This document shows positions 5,992-11,353 of a stretch of DNA of 11,353 nt, one piece after another. A model generated the notes under the pieces. It saw nothing but the letters and a program-made list of their open reading frames with translations, was not told where the DNA came from and searched no databases. The position numbers were made by a program, and so were the translations under genes. This DNA is from Tectiglobus sp039183375 (GTDB taxonomy: Bacteria > Pseudomonadota > Alphaproteobacteria > Rhizobiales > Hyphomicrobiaceae). The first letter of the stretch is position 1. Each line of letters starts with the position of its first letter. Location: positions 1 through 11,353 of the forward strand of contig JBCDBQ010000203.1 of NCBI GenBank assembly GCA_039183375.1, read 5' to 3'.

Positions 5992-7212
5992 TTGCAGAAG
6001 AGCAGTGGGAATAGCCCCGTGGCAACATCAGAACACCCAAACCTGTCCGACATTCTCGAGCTTCCATGCGGAGCTGTTCTGAAGAACCGCATCGCAAAGC
6101 CCGCAATGTCAGACTCTCTCGGGGATGGAACAGGCAACCCCACCCAACAGCAGATCGATCTTTACGGTATCTGGACCGAAGGCGGTCTCGGTTTGTCGAT
6201 CATTGGCGAAGTTCAGGGCGATCCGTTCGCCGCAGAGAAGCCAGGCAACCTCGTTTTGCGCGATAATGCAGACGCCGTTCAATTCAGGCGTCTCGCTAAG
6301 GCAGCGGGCAGGAACAACGCTCAATTGTGGCTGCAGCTTGGCCATGCCGGTGCAATGGCCCATCCCCCGATCAGCGTTCCAAGGGGACCGAGCGCTTTGG
6401 AGGTAGGGTCAATCGCGTGTCGTGCACTCTCTGTGCACGAGATTTCGAAAATACCGGCGGAATTTGCGCGCACCGCCTGTTTGGCAAAAGAAATGGGATT
6501 TGGCGGTGTGCAAATTCACGCGGCACACGGGTTCCTCCTGAGTCAGTTCTTGTCTCCGCTCTTCAACAAGCGAGATGATCAATTCGGTGGCGCGATTGGG
6601 AACCGTATGCGGTTGACACTAGAGGTGATCGCCGAGGTCAGAGATCACGTAGGTCCCAAATTTCCTATCGGGATCAAACTGAATGCCACCGATCACCTGG
6701 AAGGGGGATTGACCGAGGAAGATGCTCTTGAGGTCGTCCGCGCTCTTGATGAAACCAGCGTTGATCTCATCGACGTCAGCGGCGGTACATACTTTCCGGG
6801 CGCAAGGGCTGCTTCTGATACCGGCGGAACAGGCCCGTACTTTCTGGACTTCGCGCGCCGCGCTCGTAAGCTGACATCGAAACCGCTCATGCTGACCGGC
6901 GGGTTCAAAACATACGCACAAGCGGTCGACGCTCTGGCGGCAGGCGTTGATGTCATTGGGCTCGCGAGGGCGCTAATTCTTGATCCCGAGCTTCCAAACG
7001 CGTGGCTTGCTGGTGATACCCACGTCCCATCATTTCCACGGTTCAACAATCCGCCAGAGGGTGGCGTCACAGCCTGGTATACGATGCGAATGACCGAACT
7101 TGCTCAACGCCAGGACTCATCCGGGCCGGAATGCCTTTCGGAGTCGATACGTCGATATGAAGCCAGAGACGCCGCGCGTGTTGCAATCTGGAACGCTAAG
7201 TTCAGAGCCTGA
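5992..7212 (+). CDS. NADH:flavin oxidoreductase / Old Yellow Enzyme family
   Basis: This 406-residue single-domain FMN-dependent TIM barrel lacks the extra iron-sulphur/FAD domains of 2,4-dienoyl-CoA reductase. Visible family features are LKNRIAKPAMSD near the N-terminus, the WLQLGHAG strand (~113-120) and the active-site segment QIHAAHGFLLSQFLSP with the substrate-binding pair His176/His179. KRDDQFGG...GNRMRL, IKLNATD and the FMN-phosphate-binding parts LTGGF (~301-305) and GLARAL (~323-328) follow. Such enzymes reduce activated C=C bonds of enones or similar electrophiles with NAD(P)H. The Tyr that usually follows the second His (HGY) is Phe181 here, which may change proton donation. The start is a TTG preceded by AAAGGT; a GTG at 6019 is an alternative that would remove nine residues. 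The physiological substrate is unknown. Confidence 0.88.
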   Translation: MQKSSGNSPVATSEHPNLSDILELPCGAVLKNRIAKPAMSDSLGDGTGNPTQQQIDLYGIWTEGGLGLSIIGEVQGDPFAAEKPGNLVLRDNADAVQFRRLAKAAGRNNAQLWLQLGHAGAMAHPPISVPRGPSALEVGSIACRALSVHEISKIPAEFARTACLAKEMGFGGVQIHAAHGFLLSQFLSPLFNKRDDQFGGAIGNRMRLTLEVIAEVRDHVGPKFPIGIKLNATDHLEGGLTEEDALEVVRALDETSVDLIDVSGGTYFPGARAASDTGGTGPYFLDFARRARKLTSKPLMLTGGFKTYAQAVDALAAGVDVIGLARALILDPELPNAWLAGDTHVPSFPRFNNPPEGGVTAWYTMRMTELAQRQDSSGPECLSESIRRYEARDAARVAIWNAKFRA

Positions 7213-7301
7213 CCGATCCGCATCGGTTATGTCCGGTGTTAACCTTCTTGAATGGAACGCTTGTTGACAGAGAGTGCTCGTACCAACCGATTAGAACCGC
7301 C

Positions 7302-7802
7302 ATGCTTGAGACCGAACGCCAAATCCTCCGCAGACCTGAGCCTGCCGACCTAGCGGGTTGGACCTCGTTCTTCACATCGGAGCGTGCACGGTTTGTTGGC
7401 GGCGGCGAAGGTAAGGCCGATCTTGCATGGCGTGTCTTTGCGATCTTTCTTGGGCATTGGTCGATAAATCAAACCGGCCCTTTTATCGTTTGTCGCAAAG
7501 ATACAGGCGGCGCCATCGGTAGTGCAGGCCCCTGGTATCCAAGCGGCTGGCCAGAGAAGGAACTGACGTGGTCGATCTGGTCTCCTGAAGCTGCAGGTCG
7601 GGGGTTTGCCAGAGAAGCGGTCGTTTCATTGCGCGACCACGTTCTTGGGGATCTCAATTGGGCCCGCGCCGTGAGCTACATTTACCCCGAGAACATGGCA
7701 TCCATTCGACTGGCTGAGCGTATTGGCTGTGTGCTGGATGAAAGTGCCCTGGCTCCCGATGACGATCCAACGCTTGTCTACGTCCACCGGCAAGCAGTCT
7801 AA
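7302..7802 (+). CDS. GNAT-family N-acetyltransferase (RimJ/RimL type)
   Basis: The protein has 166 residues. It begins with the classical LETERQILRRPEPAD strand of the RimJ/RimL-like group. The acetyl-CoA-binding motif A appears as SPEAAGRGFAREAV (~94-107, R/Q-x-x-G-x-G/A). The late helix ENMASIRLAERIG (~130-142) carries the conserved Asn. Such enzymes acetylate ribosomal proteins, amino-acid derivatives or drugs with acetyl-CoA in the cytoplasm; the substrate is not predictable. The start at 7302 was chosen over a GTG at 7236 because family members begin at this MLETER position; no strong ribosome binding site is seen for either. It lies 89 bases after the reductase gene, and its TAA shares bases with the stop of the convergent DUF6653 gene. 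Confidence 0.88.
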   Translation: MLETERQILRRPEPADLAGWTSFFTSERARFVGGGEGKADLAWRVFAIFLGHWSINQTGPFIVCRKDTGGAIGSAGPWYPSGWPEKELTWSIWSPEAAGRGFAREAVVSLRDHVLGDLNWARAVSYIYPENMASIRLAERIGCVLDESALAPDDDPTLVYVHRQAV

Positions 7803-8290
7803 CGCCTAACTTTGAGGCCACCCGTGTCTTCGAAGAGCCAGACCATGCGGTCTAAGAACCAGAGCTTGCCGCCGATCACCAGGACCAACCCAGCGAGCAC
7901 AGGCCATGGGTCCAGGACCCACAAGCCCCATGCCAATGGCAGCAGCCCCAAACCGCTCACAAAGGCAAGAATATGGGGCATTTTACTGTGATGAGCCGGG
8001 ACCGGGTTCGTCTTTCGGGCGATCCAAACTCGCTCACCAAAGACTCCTTTGGACATCCAGTTATTGAGGTTGTCTGATTTGCGAAATGCGCGTGGGTTCC
8101 ACCAAGTCCAGATACAGACCAGCGCAACCAGGGCGAGCGACCACCATCCGATCCATTCGCGGCTCCAGATGGCCGCGACAAAGAGAGGCGGGATGGAGAT
8201 GCGGCTCCATCCGCTCCATGGATTGGCATGGCGTTCCCAAACCTCGTCGGACATAGACATCAGACTTTCGGAGAATGAATTCTTGGTCAT
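7799..8290 (-). CDS. DUF6653-family membrane protein
   Basis: The 163-residue protein has about four hydrophobic helices in two pairs (roughly residues 32-65 and 104-148). Family-typical features are WERHANPWSGWSRISIPPL near the N-terminus, the WWNPRAF motif after the second helix, and the SKGVFGERVWIARK segment. It ends in WFLDRMVWLFED and a short basic tail. AGGA lies 7 bases before the ATG. The family has no known function; it is an inner-membrane protein by its helices. It is the last gene of the minus-strand cluster, 69 bases after the monooxygenase. It overlaps the end of the convergent GNAT gene: the four bases CTAA hold both stops. The DUF6653 assignment is from memory of the motif pattern. 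Confidence 0.75.
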   Translation of the reverse strand: MTKNSFSESLMSMSDEVWERHANPWSGWSRISIPPLFVAAIWSREWIGWWSLALVALVCIWTWWNPRAFRKSDNLNNWMSKGVFGERVWIARKTNPVPAHHSKMPHILAFVSGLGLLPLAWGLWVLDPWPVLAGLVLVIGGKLWFLDRMVWLFEDTGGLKVRR

Positions 8291-8359
8291 GTTGAATTCC
8301 TCGGGTGAGCGAAATGCTCCGACAATAAAACAGTCATCGTCAGCGCACTTCGCCGTTGA

Positions 8360-8806
8360 TTATGCAGCAAGCTTGCGTCCATGCGAGGTTTGAACGCGTG
8401 ACACGGTTCTAGCGTCTTCAAGAATGCCAGTCGCTATACGGCGTGCACCCTTTGCGGCCGAGTGGAAATAGCCTTGGAATTCGGGCCGAAACCCATTGAA
8501 CCACAACCCAGGCAGTCCTGGCACCGGCTCTCCCATCGGGCATTTCGGAACTCCTGCATCGTTGAGGACATCAAAGCGGCCTAACAAAGGCTCCAACGCA
8601 GTTTTGTATCCTGTCGCACAGATCACGACATCCGGCTCAAACGTGCGGAAGCAATCGAAAGAGACCCGATCAGTCCAAAACTCAGTGATCTCACCAACGA
8701 TCTTGAACCGCCCGCTCTTGATTGCAGCGACGAACCCGTCGTCTATGGCAAATGCCGTCCCGTCGGTGGCGAGCCTTGTTCCGCCTCCCATTGAGTGAGA
8801 GGTCAA
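8360..8806 (-). CDS. FMO C-terminal part, out of frame with the N-terminal part
   Basis: This frame is open from the T run to the TAA at 8360-8362. The first usable start is a TTG at 8806, which has no ribosome binding site, so separate translation is unlikely. It carries the FMO C-terminal features: a region leading to EFWTDRVSFDCF, then PDVVICATGYKTALEPLL and LPGLWFNGFRPEFQGYFHSA. These fit directly onto the end of the N-terminal piece. Confidence 0.65.
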   Translation of the reverse strand: MTSHSMGGGTRLATDGTAFAIDDGFVAAIKSGRFKIVGEITEFWTDRVSFDCFRTFEPDVVICATGYKTALEPLLGRFDVLNDAGVPKCPMGEPVPGLPGLWFNGFRPEFQGYFHSAAKGARRIATGILEDARTVSRVQTSHGRKLAA

Positions 8807-8825
8807 ACCGTATTTCTTGAGGTCA

Positions 8826-9542
8826 TCAAAAAAAAAGACGCTGCGTCAGCGCGAACGCCGGATCGACCATCCAAAGCGGCATTGCTGCGAACAGATTTGC
8901 TGCACGGTGCAACGGGAATCCGAGCACGCGTTGCGGAACAATTGCAGGTCCGTAGCGTACGGAAATCCGCACATCCATTGGATTGTGGCGCGCGAGGTGG
9001 TTCAGCACGTCACCGCCGGAGTTGCCTGCGCCGACAACAAGAACTTTCTTGTCGTCGTATTGCGAGAAATTGCCGACGTTTGCTGCATGGATCACGTCCC
9101 CTTCAAAACGCTCAAGACCTCGCCAGGCCGGGATATGCGGGGTTCGGTCGCGCCCTGTTGCCACAACAACGTTCGGTGCCTCGAACGAACGGCTTCTGGC
9201 AACGACACGCCAACCATTTGGGGTACGTTCTATGCCGGAGGCGATGACCCCAGTCTCGATGCAGTCGCGAAGATCATAGGCATAGTCTTCGAGGTGCTGA
9301 ATGAGAGTATCGCGCTTTAGGTAGGCGCCGTCTGAACATGGTGCCGGTTTGCCCGGTAGCGCTGCAAATCTACGATGAATGTTCAACCGAAGCGCGGGAT
9401 GGCGCAGCCGCCAGTTCCAAGCCACATGTTTAGATGCATCCAGCACGGTCACAGGGATACCCTGGTCGTGCAGGAGGTGTGCGATGGCGAGGCCGGTCAA
9501 ACCGGCCCCAATGATAAGTGTGTGTTTGTCAGCGTGTTGCAT
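8826..9542 (-). CDS. FMO N-terminal part (FAD and NADPH domains), as encoded
   Basis: Taken literally, the sequence encodes 238 residues ending in TQRLFF and then TGA inside the T run. This piece holds both dinucleotide-binding sites and the FMO fingerprint. It lacks the C-terminal third with the CATGY motif, which closes the FAD domain in this family. As a stand-alone protein it would probably not be an active monooxygenase. Confidence 0.7.
   Translation of the reverse strand: MQHADKHTLIIGAGLTGLAIAHLLHDQGIPVTVLDASKHVAWNWRLRHPALRLNIHRRFAALPGKPAPCSDGAYLKRDTLIQHLEDYAYDLRDCIETGVIASGIERTPNGWRVVARSRSFEAPNVVVATGRDRTPHIPAWRGLERFEGDVIHAANVGNFSQYDDKKVLVVGAGNSGGDVLNHLARHNPMDVRISVRYGPAIVPQRVLGFPLHRAANLFAAMPLWMVDPAFALTQRLFF
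8828..8851 (-). promoter_or_regulatory. Hairpin plus T9 run inside the monooxygenase gene (terminator-like / slippage site)
   Basis: On the minus strand CGCTG-ACG-CAGCG (8851 to 8839) forms a 5-bp GC-rich hairpin with a 3-base loop, extendable by one G.U pair. After TC come nine T (8836 to 8828). This has intrinsic-terminator form but lies within coding sequence at the exact frameshift point. Stem-loops next to U or A runs are known to stimulate RNA polymerase slippage. Loss of one U would restore the monooxygenase frame. Confidence 0.6.
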
Positions 9543-9551
9543 AGCCGGGTC

Positions 9552-9698
9552 CTAACGTGATCGACTGAGCACCCCATCGGACAGACCATCGATCAAGCCG
9601 ATGTCCCGTTGGATGCTCTTGGGAAGGTTTGTAATGATGCGGCGCGTTTTCCGCCGCTGACGGGCGTCGGAGAGACGCCAAAAAATGCGTAGTGTCAT
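9552..9698 (-). CDS. DUF1127-like small basic protein (48 aa)
   Basis: This short gene fills the gap between the methyltransferase and the monooxygenase. It encodes 48 residues: a helical start (MTLRIFWRLSDA), a very basic segment (RQRRKTRR) and then LPKSIQRDIGLIDGLS. The last part is like the DUF1127 ending with the DIGL motif. Some alphaproteobacterial DUF1127 proteins bind RNA and take part in RNA turnover or stress and phosphate responses; that role is not shown for this one. AGGAC lies about 8 bases before the ATG. Spacing is 30 bases after the methyltransferase stop and 9 bases before the monooxygenase start, so it is co-transcribed. Most DUF1127 proteins have a Trp/Arg-rich first helix, and a weaker form of this is present here. 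Confidence 0.7.
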   Translation of the reverse strand: MTLRIFWRLSDARQRRKTRRIITNLPKSIQRDIGLIDGLSDGVLSRSR

Positions 9699-9728
9699 GG
9701 CGTTGTCCTAAGTAGAGATCACGCGCTT

Positions 9729-10811
9729 CTAGCGGCGCGCGACGAAGTAGGCGTTGACTTGGTCATGCGGCAGGCGATGTGTTTTCACATCGGCAAACCC
9801 AGCCTCGGCCAGAAAGTCCTGCGCGGTTTCCACACCCCACATCGTTCCCAAGCCTGGACCGCCTTGACCAATCGAAATCGGTGTGCAGTGCATCAGAGAA
9901 ATGGTGAACAAAAGTGGTGAAAGCGGATTGTCCATATTGGTGAAAAGGTCCCGCGATCCGCCGATGTCCTGCATCAAGAAGACGCCACCTTCGTTCAGTG
10001 AATTGTGGATTGTCTTGACCAGCCCAAGTGGGTCTTTCTGATCGTGTACAGCGTCGAAGCCCGTCACGAGGTCGTAGGCACCAAGCGTTGTGACCGTGCT
10101 CAAATCGAGCGTTCTAAAGGTGAGGTTGTCCAGACCATCCTTTAGCGCCTGAACACGCGCTTCAGCGAAGGCGTCTTCGCATAGATCAAGGCCGGTGAAG
10201 GTGCTGTTCGGGAAAGCCTTGGCCATTTTGAGGAGTGCACGACCACCCCCACAGGCGACATCTACAACATCGATACCATCTTCCAAGCCTTCGATCAGTC
10301 CTGGGACAATGGGCAAAATGCTATCGATCAAAGCCATAACCGTGGTCTGGTAGCTGTCTTCTGCCATCACCTCGTGGAAGCGGAGAAAATGGTCGTAATG
10401 CAGACCATCACCGCTTTGAAACCGCTCGATCATCTGCTCTTCAACCGAAGCGGCAACCCCAACAAACTGGCTGGTAACGGCGATGTTGTTCGGTGCGGCG
10501 GCCCGCGTCAGAAAAGCGGCATGCTCAGCAGGCAGCGAGTAAGTCCGGTTCGCCGGTTGGTACTCGACAATCCGAGACGTCACCATAACAGCAAGCCATT
10601 CGCGTACATAGCGCTCAGCAAGACCTGCTGAAGAAGCGAGTGCTTCACTGCTGCTCGGTGGCAGAACGGCCATTGCGTCGAACAGACCGACACGGTGGCC
10701 AAGCGAGATCATAATCGAGGTTGCGGCGTTCGTGATCGTGCCGACAAGTTGACCAGCGAAGGCTTCGGCGCGTTCGGCATTGAAGTTGGTTGGTGAGGAA
10801 AGATCGTTCAT
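9729..10811 (-). CDS. Class I SAM-dependent methyltransferase with N-terminal winged-helix domain
   Basis: The protein has 360 residues. Residues ~10-110 form a helical/winged-helix dimerisation region (ERYVREWLAVMVTSRIVEY...YSLPAEHAAFL), as in Rv2258c-like and small-molecule O-methyltransferases. The Rossmann methyltransferase domain begins at ~175 with motif I VDVACGGGRALLKMA (183-197), the acidic FTGLDL (Asp209), and DLVTGFDAVHDQKDP. A GGVFLMQD strand follows (275-282). The usual DxGCGxG is VACGGG here. It transfers a methyl group from SAM to an unknown small molecule. The start at 10811 was chosen over the ATG at 10823 because GGAG (10821-10818) lies 6 bases before it; the upstream ATG would form part of this binding site. 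It leads the cluster with the DUF1127-like protein, the monooxygenase and DUF6653, and is divergent from the GlxA-type regulator. Confidence 0.88.
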   Translation of the reverse strand: MNDLSSPTNFNAERAEAFAGQLVGTITNAATSIMISLGHRVGLFDAMAVLPPSSSEALASSAGLAERYVREWLAVMVTSRIVEYQPANRTYSLPAEHAAFLTRAAAPNNIAVTSQFVGVAASVEEQMIERFQSGDGLHYDHFLRFHEVMAEDSYQTTVMALIDSILPIVPGLIEGLEDGIDVVDVACGGGRALLKMAKAFPNSTFTGLDLCEDAFAEARVQALKDGLDNLTFRTLDLSTVTTLGAYDLVTGFDAVHDQKDPLGLVKTIHNSLNEGGVFLMQDIGGSRDLFTNMDNPLSPLLFTISLMHCTPISIGQGGPGLGTMWGVETAQDFLAEAGFADVKTHRLPHDQVNAYFVARR

Positions 10812-10831
10812 TTGGGTCTCCATTTTTGAAT

Positions 10832-10843
10832 GCGCCTTGGCGC
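10832..10843. promoter_or_regulatory. Small palindrome upstream of the methyltransferase gene
   Basis: GCGCC-TT-GGCGC is a perfect 5+2+5 palindrome. It lies 20 bases before the chosen methyltransferase start, inside the divergent region with the GlxA-type regulator. It could be an operator or a hairpin in the mRNA leader. The evidence is position and symmetry only. Confidence 0.3.
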
Positions 10844-10925
10844 TCAGATGGAGATCGTTTGCACTGGCAAGCCGAGTCGCGTTAGCTTTCGGATCGACAA
10901 GAACGGCTCAAATCGGACATCGGAA

Positions 10926-11353
10926 GTGTCAAAATCACTCGAAACTGTTGTCGTAGGACTTCCATGGGCTGGGACATCGACAGTCTTTGCGATCCTGGAT
11001 GTGATGGCATCTGTAGGGCGAGACTGGGCGATGCTGCATGGCGAACAAATGCTCCCATCACCGTTCCGAGCACGCCTGTGCACACCGGACGGTGCAGCCT
11101 ATCGCGATATGAACGGTCGCCTGATCACCCCGGAAGCTGTGCTGCCTGATCCGTCGCAAACCGATCTCGTGATTGTTCCAGACATGCATCTCGACCCATG
11201 GAAACCGCTCCCTTCGGAAATGAAGCCTATCGCGGATTGGGCCGCTCAGGTGCACAAGTCCGGCGGTATGGTGACATCCGTCTGTTCAGGAGCGTTGCTC
11301 TTGGGCATGAGTGGCGTTCTGAACGGCGTGGATGCAACGACCCATTGGGCTTA
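10926..11353 (+). CDS. GlxA-type transcriptional regulator, DJ-1/PfpI domain (partial)
   Basis: An open frame runs to the right edge of the window; 142 codons are visible. From SLETVVVGLPWAGTSTVFAI to the end it matches the DJ-1/PfpI (GATase1-like) half of GlxA-type AraC-family regulators. Features are DLVIVPDM (~80-87), the nucleophile-elbow-like VTSVCSGALLLG with Cys120, and GVDATTHWA, the usual continuation. The C-terminal AraC-type HTH is expected beyond the window. Such proteins sense small molecules through the first domain and usually act as activators. The start is uncertain: GTG at 10926 fits family N-termini; an in-frame ATG at 10848 would add 26 residues. Its divergent position suggests control of the methyltransferase-monooxygenase cluster. 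Confidence 0.85.
   Translation, partial: MSKSLETVVVGLPWAGTSTVFAILDVMASVGRDWAMLHGEQMLPSPFRARLCTPDGAAYRDMNGRLITPEAVLPDPSQTDLVIVPDMHLDPWKPLPSEMKPIADWAAQVHKSGGMVTSVCSGALLLGMSGVLNGVDATTHWA

Larger units (their letters stand above)
8360..9542 (-). pseudogene. Flavin-containing monooxygenase, frameshifted at a T9 run
   Basis: Read as a whole this is one gene for an FAD/NADPH-dependent monooxygenase of the FMO/YUCCA-like group. It has an FAD site GAGLTG (residues 12-17), an FMO fingerprint FEGDVIHAANV (147-157), an NADPH site GAGNSG (171-176) and a late CATGY motif. The frame breaks at a run of nine T on the coding strand (8836 to 8828), where the first frame meets TGA. If the run had eight T, translation would pass through FFDDLKKYGLTSHSMGG into the second part without a stop and give 393 residues, the usual size of this family. 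Both halves keep their conserved motifs, so decay is recent or absent. It sits 9 bases after the DUF1127-like gene, with AGGA 9 bases before its ATG. It may be a sequencing error, a phase-variable gene, a slippage-rescued gene or a young pseudogene. Confidence 0.85.

Noticed and set aside
6693..7070. Minus-strand open frame of 125 codons
   Set aside because: It is antisense to the conserved FMN-binding part of the Old Yellow Enzyme homolog; Ser/Ala/Pro-rich with no motif.
7236..7301. Upstream GTG start for the GNAT gene, adding 22 residues
   Set aside because: The added residues do not resemble GNAT N-termini, and the family start (MLETER) coincides with the ATG at 7302.
8817..9320. Plus-strand open frame of 167 codons
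   Set aside because: It is antisense to the monooxygenase N-terminal half, whose dinucleotide-binding motifs are clear. The frame shows no domain.
10927..10932. TTGACA on the minus strand as a -35 box for the methyltransferase
   Set aside because: No acceptable -10 hexamer lies 16-18 bases downstream, so the match is probably chance.
10844..11083. Minus-strand open frames over the right-end region
   Set aside because: They are antisense to the DJ-1/PfpI domain of the GlxA-type regulator, which has the clear VCSGALLLG motif.

Overview
The window looks like accessory or flexible chromosomal DNA from an alphaproteobacterium, most likely of the Rhodobacterales/Roseobacter type. The base composition is moderately GC-rich. 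The gene repertoire fits: a DUF1127-like mini-protein, a DUF6653 membrane protein, a CadC-like regulator with TPRs, a GlxA/AraC regulator, a drug/metabolite transporter and an FNR-like box. The organism call is inference from gene content only. No rRNA, tRNA, CRISPR array, transposase or phage gene was seen.

Left part (1-2838): an intrinsic terminator of an off-window gene, then two closely spaced perfect stem-loops ahead of a small one-helix membrane protein (233-391). After a gene-free stretch comes an orphan 96-aa helical protein (702-992) with an FNR-type half-site pair upstream. Next is an antibiotic-biosynthesis-monooxygenase (ABM) domain gene on the minus strand (1101-1463). Its 5' end abuts a DUF3291 gene (1449-1760) that has lost its N-terminal part, so the junction looks like a rearrangement scar. 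An EamA transporter (1909-2838) follows.

Middle part (3006-7802): a membrane-anchored winged-helix/TPR regulator (3006-4592, minus) is divergent from two small exported proteins of unknown function whose genes overlap by ATGA (4688-5047 and 5044-5658). This looks like a regulator with its own target operon. After a 333-base gene-free stretch come a single-domain Old Yellow Enzyme-type flavin reductase (5992-7212) and a GNAT acetyltransferase (7302-7802).

Right part (7799-11353): a minus-strand gene cluster reads methyltransferase (10811 to 9729), a 48-aa DUF1127-like protein (9698 to 9552), a flavin-containing monooxygenase (9542 to 8360) and a DUF6653 membrane protein (8290 to 7799). It is divergent from a GlxA-type regulator that runs off the right end (10926 onward). 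The monooxygenase is split by a one-base frameshift exactly at a run of nine T, and a GC-rich hairpin lies directly 5' of the run in the transcript. This is the layout of an intrinsic terminator, and also the layout known from stem-loop-stimulated transcriptional slippage. It is the most interesting signal in the window: a sequencing error, a phase-variable switch, or a slippage-rescued enzyme. Together the cluster suggests a regulated pathway that oxygenates and methylates an unknown small molecule.
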